64,000 nt of DNA from Diaporthe sp. PMI_573 (GCA_021399435.1 JAJTUP010000014.1:1240001-1304000); one strand, 5' to 3'. Positions 45,673 to 57,403 are shown, counted from the stretch's first letter. Notes: a model not told the origin generated them from the sequence alone. Translations and numbers: made by a program.

Positions 45673-46638
45673 ATGGCTACACGCGAAAAGTTCGCCGAAG
45701 AAATGGCTGGATCACCCAGAACCTCCAGCTCGGCCGACGAAGAGGTCAGATTGATCGGAGAGTCTTCTGGTGGACTGCCGGTTCGGTCGCAGAAGTCCCG
45801 TTCTAAGACCATCATCTTTGCACTCTGTCTCTCAAATTCCATTAGTATTGTTATTCTATTGCTTGTTGTTGTCTTCCAGTTCCGCCCCGGCGCGACGAGA
45901 TGCGAGGAGCCGAAAGAGGTATTTTACCCAAGCAAGGCGGATTGGTTCCCGCCAGAAAGTAAGCAAGCAGCCGTCATTCCCAGCAAGATCGCAGCTAACA
46001 ACATTTCTTCATACAGTCCCGATGAAAAAGGTCTTGTGGGGTGACGACTTGTATGCACGAGAGCCGGACGAGGAGAGTGAGATGGCTTGGACTCGTCTGT
46101 TGCCGCTCGGTCGGGGCCAGGTCAAAATCAACAACCAGTCGGTTATACCCGACCTGCCAGGCTACAATCAGACCGGAACAGAGGAAGACGGGCTGGACCT
46201 TGACAACACGGCCTGGGTCACTGTCTTCCACCAGCTGCACTGTCTCGTACGTCCACGCCCCTCGGAAGTTTACCACACTGTCTAACTGATTTCGTCGGAA
46301 TTTAGTACTCGACCAAAGATGCCTACTACCGTCTCTACGACCCTGAGAAATATGCACATGGCAAGCGCGAGAATGGGTGGTCGCTCGAGCATCTGAACCA
46401 CTGTTGGGATCACCTGCGAGCCACGCTGATGTGCAGCGCCGATGTTACTATAGAGTGGCACAAGTACGGAGAGAAAGTTGGCACAGGATGGGGTTACGAG
46501 CATCAGTGCAAAGATTGGGACGCTATCTTCAAGTGGACGCAAGATCACAGGCGCACAAATGATTGGGGCATACTCAGAGGTGGCGGTGAGAGGCATGGCC
46601 TGGGGGAGAAGCCGCATGACGAGAAGACTACAGGTTGA
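45673..46638 (+). CDS. UstYa-family (DUF3328) oxidase
   Basis: Three exons (45673-45958, 46017-46246, 46306-46638) give about 282 residues. A short cytoplasmic N-terminus is followed by one membrane span (about 47-70, IIFALCLSNSISIVILLLVVV) and a luminal catalytic part. Both HxxHC motifs that define the family are present: HQLHC at the end of exon 2 and HLNHC in EHLNHCWDHLRATLMCSAD. The intervening DLPGYNQTG and WTRLLP stretches are also typical. Family members oxidise, cyclise or halogenate products in ustiloxin-type RiPP and cyclochlorotine pathways, and also occur in PKS and NRPS clusters. No repeat-bearing RiPP precursor lies nearby, so the substrate here is more likely the polyketide-derived product (inference). 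Confidence 0.93.
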
Positions 46639-47224
46639 ATAAGGCAGTGTTTAGTATTTTGCAGTTGATTTTACGGCTTCCGTTACGTCTTTTTTTCTGT
46701 TTCGGACGGAAGGAGCAGCGTTGAAGCAGAAGAGCATTATGATGCACTGGCCTTCACTGACATTGGTTTCAGGCCATGAATCGGATGGATTGTTATTCTG
46801 GGTATTCCTAGGTGCTCCTGAACCAGTGATCAGTCAAGTAACGTGTCTCCTGATTCCCACAGTGGGGCTTCAGTGAGTGTCGAATTTTACGAGTAATTAA
46901 TTCAATGCACTGGTGGCGTTGAGGGCAATGCCTTTGGGTTGGGTACCACGGGGCAGACGGTAGTACGTATTTCAAGCGCTGAACCTATGCCGGAAGACTC
47001 GGGGACCCGCAGACCCTCTCGGCAAATTATTTATTCTATACTTTGCGACGAGTAAGTCGACCTTTAAGGGACTGCCGATCAATAACGGATTCGTCGCGAG
47101 AGATCGGATTCGTCTTCCGCTCCACGATTTCTGATACTCCCAGTTGCATTGAACGATTTTCTTCCACCGTTCCTGACAGAGTGGCTAAGGGTTGTATCGC
47201 ACTCTCCCATTCCAGTCGACTACC
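46639..47224. other. Spacer between the two UstYa-like genes
   Basis: 586 bases in tandem orientation, containing the 3' end of the first and the promoter of the second UstYa-like gene. No ORF with features and no precursor-peptide-like repeats. Confidence 0.45.
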
Positions 47225-48001
47225 ATGTCGCAAACTCTCCATGCTGCACTAGCTTGGGTCAGGAACCAGTTCGGCTCCTCTCCCCAACACGAAAAATACA
47301 TAGGGGTCTCTGGGAACGATGTGGCAGACAGCGCCGACGAAGTGGAGCCAGCAACACGATCTCACCGCGGTGTGAAGCCATGGCTTGTTGCCGCCTTCAT
47401 CGCATTGGGCGGCATTTTCGTCCTTACGTTTATACTTCTTCTCAAAGAACAACCTATATCTGAATACAATGAGGAATACCCATGCGGCAGCACTCCCTCA
47501 GAGGCTGATACTCATGGATGTGTATTCGACACAATGCTCTATGGCTGGACACACCCCAAATGCTTCGACAAAGAGCTTATGGAGCGATACCTCCACGACG
47601 GCAACTGGACGTGGCGTGAAGATCCACAGCATGAGGCGCCATTTTCAGACGCTACAATCACTGGCGTCGATACCAAGGAACAAGCCAAACGTGGGCTATG
47701 GGCCTCAAGGCCCGACGGCTCTGGGCGCTGGGTTAACAGATGGGAATTCCACCTAGTACACTGCGCCTATGCCTGGGAACTGGTCGAGAGGGCCTACTAC
47801 CGTGAGGATGTCTATATCTACAGGGAGCTGACTGGAGAGAACGCTGTCGAGCATGCAGAGCACTGTGGTGAAAGGTGGGCGGAGGGAGCGCGTCAGGGGC
47901 TTGACCCAGACTCAAGAGAGTTCATCCAGACGAAGGTTGGGAAAGGGCCGCCGCCCTATTATACCTGTATGAAGCTACAGGGTAGACGAGGAAGCAACTA
48001 G
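47225..48001 (+). CDS. Second, divergent UstYa-family (DUF3328) protein
   Basis: One exon of 258 residues, intronless unlike its neighbour. A membrane span occurs at about 52-73 (PWLVAAFIALGGIFVLTFILLL). The luminal part has two HxxHC motifs, in FHLVHCAYAW and VEHAEHCGERW, and an extra Cys pair in GCVFDTMLYGWTHPKCFDKEL that the first protein lacks. Residues DGNWTWREDP are an acidic/aromatic block. The sequence differs strongly from the first UstYa protein, so the pair is not a recent duplication; they probably act at different steps. The ATG at 47,225 (taccATGtc) is used because the upstream in-frame extension has no better start. Confidence 0.88.
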   Translation: MSQTLHAALAWVRNQFGSSPQHEKYIGVSGNDVADSADEVEPATRSHRGVKPWLVAAFIALGGIFVLTFILLLKEQPISEYNEEYPCGSTPSEADTHGCVFDTMLYGWTHPKCFDKELMERYLHDGNWTWREDPQHEAPFSDATITGVDTKEQAKRGLWASRPDGSGRWVNRWEFHLVHCAYAWELVERAYYREDVYIYRELTGENAVEHAEHCGERWAEGARQGLDPDSREFIQTKVGKGPPPYYTCMKLQGRRGSN

Positions 48002-48526
48002 ACTTCTGGGGGGCATGTTACTGCGTATCTCCTGATATCCAGATCATCCATAGGAGGGACACCGAACCTAGTGGCAGTCTTGGAGGACTAGGCATAATTA
48101 TCTGATCAAGCTCTCCATCTTCGAGTTATTCGTATGTCACTTATCATCTCAAAAACTCCGTGGTTTCCGTCGCATCAATTGTGAGGGCAATGACTACACC
48201 CAGGTGAACATCTAAGCATCTGCCTTCGAATGTCTGGACACCTACTCGAAATTTTCTTGCCCTCACGCTGTCCACTTCCATTGACTTAGTAGAAACGTGA
48301 CTGAGCAGTCAGACTAAACGGATAGAGCACGGCTCCATGCTTTTTTGTACGGCTCTACCGATGAGTGGTCGAAAGGCACACTGAATTGTGGTCGACTGAA
48401 TAATTGACTTGAACTTTTCCACCAGAAGCTGATTTCAAATCATGTTCATCGCGAATGACCAATAAATGCCAATTTATTTCGAATAAAGAATAATCCAAAT
48501 TCATTACTTAAAATTGCTAGATCAAC
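48002..48526. other. Convergent 3' region
   Basis: Between the UstYa-like gene (+) and the second MFS gene (-), AT-rich near 48,430-48,520. Likely 3' UTRs only. Confidence 0.45.
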
Positions 48527-50312
48527 TCACAGGTTTTCAATCTTATAACGCTCTAACAAATATGCACCATACTTCTTAATGAGCCATGCGACAGGAATGA
48601 AGAGCATGTTGAGGAATGCCAATAAAGTGTTGCCCCATCCAACACCAAGCGTATCATACAAGGCCAGGCCGGATAATGGTAGTAACCCAGCTGCCAGAGA
48701 CCGCACCACTATCATCGCAGCGAGGGCCGATGCGGCGTAGACAGTGAAAGAATCCACTAGGAACACCTGAAAAGACATGTAAATAATGACGTTCCCCGCT
48801 GCAATAAGCGCCGTGGCCATGATTGGAACTATCCAGTGGATATGGTACTGGATCGTCCAGCCGTATATGAGAAGGCCAGCCGGAAGCATCACACTGCCAA
48901 CTGGCAAGAGAAATAGGCGGTCCTCCGGTTTTATCCCTTGACTCGGTGTTTGTGAACTACCAGAGCCTCCTTCTAGTCCATTTGATTCTTCAGATGTGGA
49001 GACGGCTGCCGAAGGAGCAAGTTTCTTCCTTTTGATGTAGCGATTTGCTGCGATGGCATAGATCAAGACTCCAACCACAGATCCGACGCCCAGGCCGACG
49101 AATGCGAGTCCCGCGGACGACGCACTGAAATGATAGTACTCGTCAAACACCGAAGTGATTGAAGTGAACATGACAAACAATATAGCATAGCTTATGCCGA
49201 TGAAAAGCGCAGCGATGGTGACAATAGGTTGGCAAACCAGGAGTTTCGAAGGCCGGATGATGCTGCGTTTTAGAAGATCTGCCGGGGCTAAACCGGAATC
49301 GTACTTGGATTTGAGAGACATATTACCTGTCTCCTTCCGAAGCTTTGCTGCCCTCCGCTCGAGAAGCACCGGGTGGTAACTCTCTCGAAATGTGAAAATC
49401 ATCAGGATGGCGGGGACGCCAGCGGCAATGGCCACAACGTATTGTGTCCAACGCCAGCCCCACGAGGCGTTGATGAACCCGCCCATGATGGGTCCAACGA
49501 TAGGCCCGAGGAGGTTTCCAAATCCGCACAGGGCCATAACACCTGCCCGCTTTTCCTGCCTGACCATGTCGGCGATGCAACCACCTCCAATCGTGGAAAA
49601 CAGGGCTCCAAAAATGCCACTGCAGAGCCGGAAGACAATCAAGGACGGCATGTTGGGAGCGGCACCACACAGAATGGTGGAGACGATAAAGCCAGCATCG
49701 CAGACGTGGTATATCTTCACGCGGCCGTACACTTCCGACAAAGGTGCCATCAACAGTGGCCCGAACGCGAAGCCCAAGACGTCAACGGAGACAACAAAAG
49801 CTGCGAGTTCTGAGCTATGAACATTGAACTCCCTCACGACTTGAGGTACAGCGGGTGCGAATATGGCTGTGTTTTTAGTTAGCAGGAATATTTCTGTTGC
49901 GAGAAGGTTCTGCAGTGACACGCTTACTGGACCCGAGCGGCGCAATGAAGCTGGCCAAGTTGATCATGATACAATTGAGTACAATCTGCCATGAGGGCCA
50001 GTTGAAAGGGTGCTCTGGATCGTCATCCCCATTCCATCCGATGACATTCAGGTCGTCGTCTCCCGCCGACGAAGTGGTTCTTTCGGTGCCATTGTATGTA
50101 CCATCTCCGGAGCTGGCGTCCGTACTGGCGCTCGGCGGTCTGCGGTCTGACTCCGTTTTGACTTCTTGGCTTTGACGATTTGCCCCATCAGATGAGGGTA
50201 TCTTTTCGTTCTCAAGCTTTCGTGTGTTGGACTTCGGGACTTCGGGTGTTGGGGGTGGCGAAGCGGGAATGTCGGTGCGTGTCGTTGATGAGCGATTGCT
50301 TTTTGCTGCCAT
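48527..50312 (-). CDS. MFS multidrug transporter (DHA1 type)
   Basis: Two exons (50312-49928, 49866-48527) give about 574 residues. A long hydrophilic, Ser/Thr/Pro-rich N-terminus (about 95 residues) leads to ...DDPEHPFNWPSWQ, the usual entry of fungal drug:H+ antiporters. Twelve segments follow. MAPLSEVYGRVKIYHVC is the conserved loop between segments 2 and 3, and LCGFGNLLGPIVGPIMGGFI is the segment-5 drug/H+ antiporter motif with Gly-Pro spacing. A charged central loop (MSLKSKYDSGL) lies between the halves. Such transporters expel toxic or secondary metabolites at the plasma membrane. Position at the cluster edge suggests export of the product or self-protection (inference). Confidence 0.92.
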
Positions 50313-51265
50313 CTTCAAGATTACAATTCCATGAGAGATAATGTTGTTTTTGATGGATCTGACACAAATTTGGATGGCAACGATACAGGTGGTATCATGG
50401 ATGACACGCTAAGGGCTAAGTTGGAGATATTGGAATGGGAATCCATCTGAGTTTCGCTGTCTAACTGGCTGTTCGTCCATGGCTGGAGATACGGACCAGC
50501 TGACTTCCCCGAGGCCAATCTTCCTGAAATGAAGTGCTCACCTTGAAACGGAGTGGGCTCTCTTGATGGTTCTGTTACTCCGGGACACCCGAATCAGTGC
50601 GCAAGCGAGTCAGCTTGTGGGAGGGAAAAGGATCAGCTTAAAATAAACATCCTTTCGTGTCAGTCGAAGGTGGAAATAGGGTCCACTAGCATGATCGTCT
50701 TCTCCATATACGATCATTAGCTTACCGCGACTTTCATTCGTTTAAATCACTACTGAAAGATGGTATAAATCATCATTCGATATTCACTGGTGATTACTCA
50801 AAATTACCGCCCAATTTTTCTAAGGGTTAAAGCGTCGAACGTCACCACGCGGCGCTGCCCTTGAGGTTTTGAGTGAGGTCTTTGCTCGGAGACCATAATT
50901 GCTCCATTGTTCAATTTTTTATTTAAAAAAATATTCTTTGCCTTGTATATATCATCAAAATTGAAATGTAAAGTTCCTATTGATCGCCCTGTTTCGTACA
51001 TTTATAACTGATTTGAAGTCACCCATGAAGATTCTCAAACCATGTGGGTTCATTGGCGTAAGACTTGTTCCGCAATGCAAGCAGTCGGTGATAAGCGAAC
51101 CAGCACAGAAGACCGGCGTTTCTCTTTCGTCTCAACATTATTATGAGACAAACTGCCACCGTCGCAATAGCTCGAAGCATCGTCTGAGTGTGCTGTTTAT
51201 GTTTCCAATAACTTTGTTTAAAGACACGTGGATCAACATAATATAATGTTGGATATTCGGAGTCT
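50313..51265. other. Intergenic region right of the MFS gene
   Basis: About 950 bases, AT-rich around 50,700-51,000. Only short ORFs (60-95 codons) without domains. Holds the promoter of the MFS gene and the 3' UTR of the permease. It may mark the right boundary of the cluster. Confidence 0.4.
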
Positions 51266-53387
51266 TCACTCCTTGGTAACAGCCAGCTTGCCCGCCTGCT
51301 CACTTTCTTCAGCCTCGTTCACAAGCCCATCCCTCTGTTCGCCACTCAAAGCATGCCCTGTGACACCTTCAATTTCTTCCACCGTGGACTTGGGGCCAGT
51401 GAACCACTTCCTAGCTGCGATAAAATAATACACGGAGGATCCTCCCCATACCGTCATGTTTACGACGACGGTATAATTCATGGCTTCCGGCGTGGGATCT
51501 GGTCCGCCGACAGGGAACATCGCCAGCAGGATTCCAAACACCAGAAAAATGATGGCAGCCCACGCGATGGGGAGGCTGAATCTGTTGCCGGTGTAAAATG
51601 CGCCCGGTGTGAATTTCTGCCTCCCCCAAACCACGCGCGCGAATATAGGAATTCCCCAAGCAAGGTTGTTGCCAGCAACAGCCAGACTGAAAAGCGCGGA
51701 CGCTGCGGCTGGAGCAATCAAGCATAGAAGGCCAAGGACAATGGCAGCGAAAACAGCTCCCCAGACTGCTCGAAGAGGGATGTAGCCGAAGGTCTTAGAC
51801 TGCGGTGCGTATTAGAACTAGTCGTCTTTCGTTCATCTTCTTTGGACATATCAACTTACAATGCGGCGGAAGAAGGACGAGAAAGGAAGTGCGCCATCTC
51901 GGGAGAACGCCCACTGCAGCATTCAGAGTTAGCTATCAAAGGACCAAGGGAATAGTTCCATATAAATGAGGGGAGAAAATGGCCACAATATGGTCATTGC
52001 CTGTTTTAGAGCCAGCACCGTGACAAGTTCTTTGAAGCATATGCCATAGAGGGAGGTGTTTCTTCTGGAAGGGGTTAAAATTGTATCCAGAAGCTGCTCA
52101 CCATCTGGCGCGAGGCGGCTATTGTGATGGAGTACCCCATTAGATATTGCACAATGAATAGAAAGGCGATAAATCCCATGGCACCCTGTTTCCCCAATGC
52201 GTCGTAGTAAATCTCAGCCATCTGTTGCGAAATCATTAGCATTGAAGACCTGGATTATCGAGCAAAGTCCAGGTTTGCTCACAGGCTGCCCAAATGAACT
52301 GCCTAGCACGTTCTCGATATTCGGATCAATGCACGCAGCGAGCACAATGACAATAACGAAGCCCAGTCCCCAACACATGCCAATCGAGCTGAGAATCCCC
52401 AGTGGCACGGCCTTCGCAGCATTGCTCGCTTCTTCACTCATGTGGACACAGCTGTCGAAGGCCCCAATGGTCCAGATAGGGGACAGCCAAGCGAGCATGA
52501 AAGCCCAACCCGTGGGCCAGGTGGTAAGGTTCTCCACGGTGGCGAAGATAAAGTGTCCGTCGTTGCGCTTGTTAGCCATTCCCACTGGCAGCGCGATGAT
52601 AGTGCAGATGATGAGGGCAATGTTCTGTACACATGAGTTAATTAGCAGTCAGTTGGTTGATGGTCGGAGGAGGAAGCATAGTACTAGAAAGACCGCAAAT
52701 GTCTGGAGCTTGTTCATTATCTTCGTCAGAGTCGACGCGATGATACCATGCGTAAGCGTGCATATCATAAACACAACGTATACAATTCCGTTGCTTGGAG
52801 TCCACGCGCCATCCGTTGAGATGACGATGACTGCGCAGAACATGAGGGCGAATCCGTCTGCGAAAGGAAGAAATAGGTCAGTTGCATGTCACAAAAAATA
52901 CGGAGAAGCCTCCTTCCTTACAATTGATAGAACACAATCCACCGACCAGGCCCAGGGTGTTACTATATCCCACCAAGAAGCACAGATAATTTCTCGTCTT
53001 TGGCGAACTGAAGTAATGCGTCCACCAGTATAGCCCGCCACTGGTAGGCATGGCGCTTCCCAAATCTGCCATCGCCAAACCGACGACAAAGATGCAGCCG
53101 CTGGCCAGGAACCACGACCATACCATTCCAGCCGGCCCAGCTGGAAGCGAGAAGGCGAGGGTACTGGCGATGGAGGGAAGGAGGCCCATAATGGAGAAAG
53201 CGATTCCAAAGACCTCAAGTGTCGAGAAGTTCCGTTTCAGCTCTTGCTTGTATCCCATCTTGGCCAACAGCTCGGCGTCTGCTTCGCTCGCCAGGACAAC
53301 ACCATCGTCTCCCGTGGTCACCAGCTCCGCATGATGCTGTGGCGTCTCGGCCGGCGCACCATCGGAAGAGGAGATCTTCTCTGACAT
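51266..53387 (-). CDS. Amino acid/GABA/choline-type permease (APC superfamily)
   Basis: About seven exons. Recognised pieces are 53387-52922 (MSEKISSSDG...), one from 52857 (DGFALMFCAVIVIST), then NIALIICTIIALPVGM...GSSFGQP, MAEIYYDALG...GYSITIAASRQ, WAFSRDGALPFSSFFRRI and SKTFGYIPLRAVWG to the stop. These join in frame to roughly 525 residues and twelve membrane segments. The opening block (YKQELKRNFSTLEVFGIAFS), ASRQxWAFSRDGALPFS and HMSEEASNAAKAVPLGI are signatures of fungal GABA/choline/amino-acid permeases such as Uga4 and Hnm1. It would take up an amino acid, GABA or choline at the plasma membrane. It may be just outside the cluster or supply a building block; the sequence cannot decide. 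Confidence 0.9.
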
Positions 53388-54480
53388 TTTCGAAGGTTGG
53401 AGTGCCCGTCTTCACGGATTCAGTGGTTTACTTCACAGGACTAGCAGGTAGTGATGATAGGATGGGCTGCTTCTCGTCGCCACATGAAGAGAGCAAACTA
53501 TGGCACAAGAATCTGGGTCGTTGCGAAAACGGCCGGCAGATCCAGCGGAATGGTACCGCTCAAGTATCATTTGTCCTAGCGTAACTAGCTGACCATCTAA
53601 TAAAGACTAAGCTTACCATGCAGGCCCCTCGGGTACGACCATCGATAAAGCCGTCCGAATTGGCGAATGATACGACTCCAACTGTCTCTCCTCCACCGAT
53701 AAGGTTCAAGCTGTAAGCGAGTGCGTAACCGTTCGATAACTTAGCTTCAGCGCGGGGAAGGGGCGCGGATATACTTGCTATGTTGGGGAAGCTTGATGAG
53801 ATCCTGGAGCAGATCCGTGATAAATTGTGATGGGGAAATCCAGGTGTGGCTCTTATCTCATTGCGCAACCCCCCACTTGCCCGTGAACTCTTCTTGATGT
53901 GTGATAACGATATCGCTTTCTTCAGCCAAACCCTCCGCCGCCGGAAATCAATCCCAAACCACTTCATTCTGAGGTTAGTGTTTTCCAGCCTCCCATTTGA
54001 TAGACTCCCATGGGATAATCCCCTGAGTAGCTTTTGGACTTCCCTTTGTAAAGTTGTCCCGCAAGAATGCCACTGCGGAATAGCTTGACATAGCATAGTG
54101 TCCCAAAAACCTAGATATCGCGACTGCCATCCGCCGGTCCTCCTCTGGATCGCCTTTCAGGAGTCTCGGGCCTATCGAGTCTTTCCCATTTCATCCTTGG
54201 GTTTAGCTTGGCGTACCATGAGTATCGAGTGACAAATACCACTACGGCATAGTCTTATCGCTGAATTATACGTTCTGGTATCGGAACATGGCTATATGTG
54301 AGTTAATTCATTACATCGGTCTCTTCCCAGACTACCTCCGTGATGACAGTAATTGCGGCTAATTCCGAGTGACGAGGGTCGGAATTTTATCAACCATATA
54401 CTCCTGAGGCCTATAATGACCCGGAAATCTTCAAGATCAGTCCAAGTGGCACAAGAGAGAGTAGAGTCATCGTGGGAGCG
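53388..54480. other. Intergenic region, no gene recognised
   Basis: 1.1 kb between the permease start and the HET gene stop. Overlapping open frames on both strands at 53,560-54,096 lack any recognisable domain and a credible start, and were not called. They might be remnants of a decayed gene. Confidence 0.35.
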
Positions 54481-56436
54481 CTAAACAAATCTAAGAAACT
54501 CCGTATCGATCTCATCCGAAATGACAGATTTCGTCGCGTTCTCCTTGATTTTGAATGTGTCGGCCGCTTTCCGAGACACCACTGGCCTCATGCCAACTGT
54601 GATGCGAAAGAACAGCTCCTTCGGACGGTCCAAACGGGTCTCCCGCTCGATGGAAACAAAGTATCTGCCCAAACGGGCTTCGAACGGCCCTGGTGGGTTG
54701 AAAGGCACGCCAACGCCAACAAACTTAGATTGTAGCCAAGGAGGTATAAGCATCGTACTCGTCCGCCGGTGTGGCCCCCGGTCGCAGCCGTCTTGTTTCT
54801 CCACAGGCGAAAGCAAATCCTGTCTCACTGTGCGGACCGGGACATTGCAATCTATCTTCGCGAGCAGGAGGAGCCATGCGCCCCGTTGTATGGCCACGAC
54901 AAGCAGGATCTTGTCTATGCCATTGCTCATGATTATGAAAGCTAGGTGCTGGCCATTCTCGTACGTTCTTCGGTCGAACTCGACAAAGTCGGCCTGTATA
55001 CTCCTCGCCACAGTGGCTTTGTGTAGGTCCGGGAATATTTCCCGCCCCAACTCTGATATTTTCATGGCCCATCGACCCTTGAAGCTAAGCATGAGGACTT
55101 CGTTACACCTCAGCGGACAGTCGTTCACGCAGTATTCTGCGATATGGATGGTCGGGTGCTTTTTGGCAAATGCCATGTACACCCGTCGTTCAATCTGCCC
55201 GCCGATCACACCTCTTAGCCCTGGCGTCCCGAAGGGCTCGGCTATATTCGGGTCCAACACAAGCGGCCATGTGCTAACAGTTGTTCTGATGAAGATTGTG
55301 TCCTTGTGGAAGTCCTCGAGTCCAACCTTCCTGTGTTCCAGCCACATGCCCTTAAAGCTAGTGCGGGTGAACTGGCGCATTCCACCTCCCGACTGCCGAT
55401 AGAGATATATCGTGGCCCACTCGTCTTGCGCAGCGGCCCCGAGATACCGTGCCGCGAGAAATGCGTAGTAATATCCCGGGTAGTCTGGACCAATCTCCAC
55501 TAAGGGAATCTGCATTTTCAAGCCGTAATTTGTGACAGTAAACTCGGGTTTCGCCTGGGAGAGGTCAAAGGCCTGTCGATAGATGTCAAACTCGACAGGA
55601 TGGAGCGTCGCGCGAATGAACTGGTCGGGAGACAAGGCCAGGATTCCAGATGTTATAGAAGACCCTTGTCCCCACCAGGTGAAGATGGTATGATCGGTCG
55701 AGACGCGCATGATCTCTTCCTGCAACCTCCTGAACGCGTTCGAACCCCCTTCTCCGTAGATTGGCGGCATGTGGACATCGAAGAGGCCCAGAAGGGAGTA
55801 TGCATGGTCCTCCTCGCGGGTCGTGCGTCGTCCGGCTGCCCAGGATATCTTCTCCGCTACGCTTGTGTCGTGCGCATACAGCCCATCGGCAAGTATGCAC
55901 TCTCGAATCCGTGTGGCTCTTGAAATTTGGTTTGCAAGTGTAGACTTGGTCCCTATCTCCTGCCACTCTGCGGTGAGAAACACAACCTCTGCCGGTGCAA
56001 TTAGCTCCTGGAGCGTCCATCCTCTCGTAAACCACTTGCTTTTCCGGAGGCACCGCAGATTGAAGTGATCATGGAGGTCGTCTAGGTAGGCATAGCATGT
56101 CTGCGACATTTCGTACCAGCGGAACATGGAATTGATGGCCTCGCTTAACTCGGCGCTTGAGCTCTTGTCGATGCAGCATGTGTCAACCCAGACATGCGTT
56201 AATCCATCTTGCAGAGCTCGCTCACAAGCAGCCTCCAATTTGGCGTAGCCCTTCTTCGACGTTATTCTGGACACGGTTGTTATGTCCTCGACACCCTCGC
56301 AGTCCTGAAATGTTAACTCGCTTTTCCCCCAGACATGCGATAGCGTTGCATAAGGTGGAGGCTGCTCGCCAACTTGCTCCAGACGGACCGTCAATGGCTG
56401 ATCATCTCCATCTTTGATGCAATGGAGAAGATGCAT
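54481..56436 (-). CDS. HET-domain protein (heterokaryon incompatibility)
   Basis: A long exon encodes about 651 residues from the Met at 56436 (MHLLHCIKDGDD), which is the classical HET start. HET-domain motifs follow in order: YATLSHVWG, THVWVDTCCIDKSSSAELSEAINSMFRWY, SKWFTRGWTLQELIAP and EEDHAYSLLGLFDVHMPPIYGEG, covering about residues 40-250. The C-terminal 400 residues have no NACHT, WD or ankyrin repeats and no named domain. HET proteins trigger cell death on non-self recognition. The same frame stays open for about 180 bases upstream of this Met, with a CPRC motif and no ATG, so a further exon with another start is likely. Confidence 0.9.
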   Translation of the reverse strand: MHLLHCIKDGDDQPLTVRLEQVGEQPPPYATLSHVWGKSELTFQDCEGVEDITTVSRITSKKGYAKLEAACERALQDGLTHVWVDTCCIDKSSSAELSEAINSMFRWYEMSQTCYAYLDDLHDHFNLRCLRKSKWFTRGWTLQELIAPAEVVFLTAEWQEIGTKSTLANQISRATRIRECILADGLYAHDTSVAEKISWAAGRRTTREEDHAYSLLGLFDVHMPPIYGEGGSNAFRRLQEEIMRVSTDHTIFTWWGQGSSITSGILALSPDQFIRATLHPVEFDIYRQAFDLSQAKPEFTVTNYGLKMQIPLVEIGPDYPGYYYAFLAARYLGAAAQDEWATIYLYRQSGGGMRQFTRTSFKGMWLEHRKVGLEDFHKDTIFIRTTVSTWPLVLDPNIAEPFGTPGLRGVIGGQIERRVYMAFAKKHPTIHIAEYCVNDCPLRCNEVLMLSFKGRWAMKISELGREIFPDLHKATVARSIQADFVEFDRRTYENGQHLAFIIMSNGIDKILLVVAIQRGAWLLLLAKIDCNVPVRTVRQDLLSPVEKQDGCDRGPHRRTSTMLIPPWLQSKFVGVGVPFNPPGPFEARLGRYFVSIERETRLDRPKELFFRITVGMRPVVSRKAADTFKIKENATKSVISDEIDTEFLRFV

Positions 56437-57403
56437 ATTCCCCAATGTCGACTTAATTTCGAAGAGCTGTGATGCGCAGTCGGCTAATTCAGGCACATAC
56501 TCTGAATGGGGATCCAAGGAGCCTAATCCCCTGCAACGTGGGCACAGAAAAGTGGGTCTTCCATGAATTTGTGCCTGGAGATGCTCCGCGAAGATGAAAA
56601 AGGACTGCTAGTGTGCAGTAAGTAATTATTTCGAATGGTCGCACGGGACAAGCAATGTGTCACCTTTTCCCGTTGATGTGTTTGATAGATAGAGGTCTTA
56701 CAAATCTCCGCTCCGATAACATGTGTAACGGGTCTTTTTTCTTAACGCCGTGCTGGAATAGGCGGAGAGCCTTGGAAGTCAGCTGACGTAGCACCGATCA
56801 CAAGCAACACGCGCTACCATGCCAGATCGACCGATCTTCGCAACCAACCGCCGCGATCTGGCTTGACTGTGTGAGATACAGTTTTGCAGACAACCACACA
56901 CATGCTCTGCTCCTCGAAACTAGACCTCAGCATGGTTTTGAGTTTTTTTTCTTCCAAATTGACAGAGCCAATCCAGACTCCCATCCCCTGGCTCAAAGGA
57001 AAATTCCCTTTTATTTTATGCTAAAGGTGCACTTCAAGTTTGATCAGGTAATTGAGGTCGCGAGAAACACTTGCCTAACTATGCATCAAGTCTCCAACTG
57101 CTAATTCCCGGTGCGTTTTGTAAAACACCGCTTGTTTTTTCGACCAGGCCACCATGTGGTCGATTGCATTAAGGACCAGGGTCCAGCTCCTTCGGCGTCC
57201 GGGTCTGCGCGCTGAAAGCTGATTGCCCAATCACCTTTTTACACCAGGATTTTGCTCGGAAGGATTGCTGACTGCCTAGTTTTGTTATATTCCCCTGAGA
57301 TAGGGTACTTGAAGACAAGCTCTCCAAATCTTACACTTCTCAATTCTTGACTCGAGATTCTCAATGTTTGATTCTTCGATTCGAAATCATCTCACATGCC
57401 GGT
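56437..57403. other. Divergent intergenic region, possibly with the first HET exon
   Basis: Contains the frame-open extension of the HET gene (to about 56,620) and the promoter of the membrane protein gene. No other gene supported. Confidence 0.4.

Noticed and set aside
45673..48526. RiPP precursor peptide near the UstYa genes
   Set aside because: No ORF here shows a signal peptide followed by repeated cores with Lys-Arg sites.
53560..54096. 178-codon minus frame overlapping an 80-codon plus frame
   Set aside because: No recognisable domain in either, and they overlap; possibly decayed sequence, not callable.
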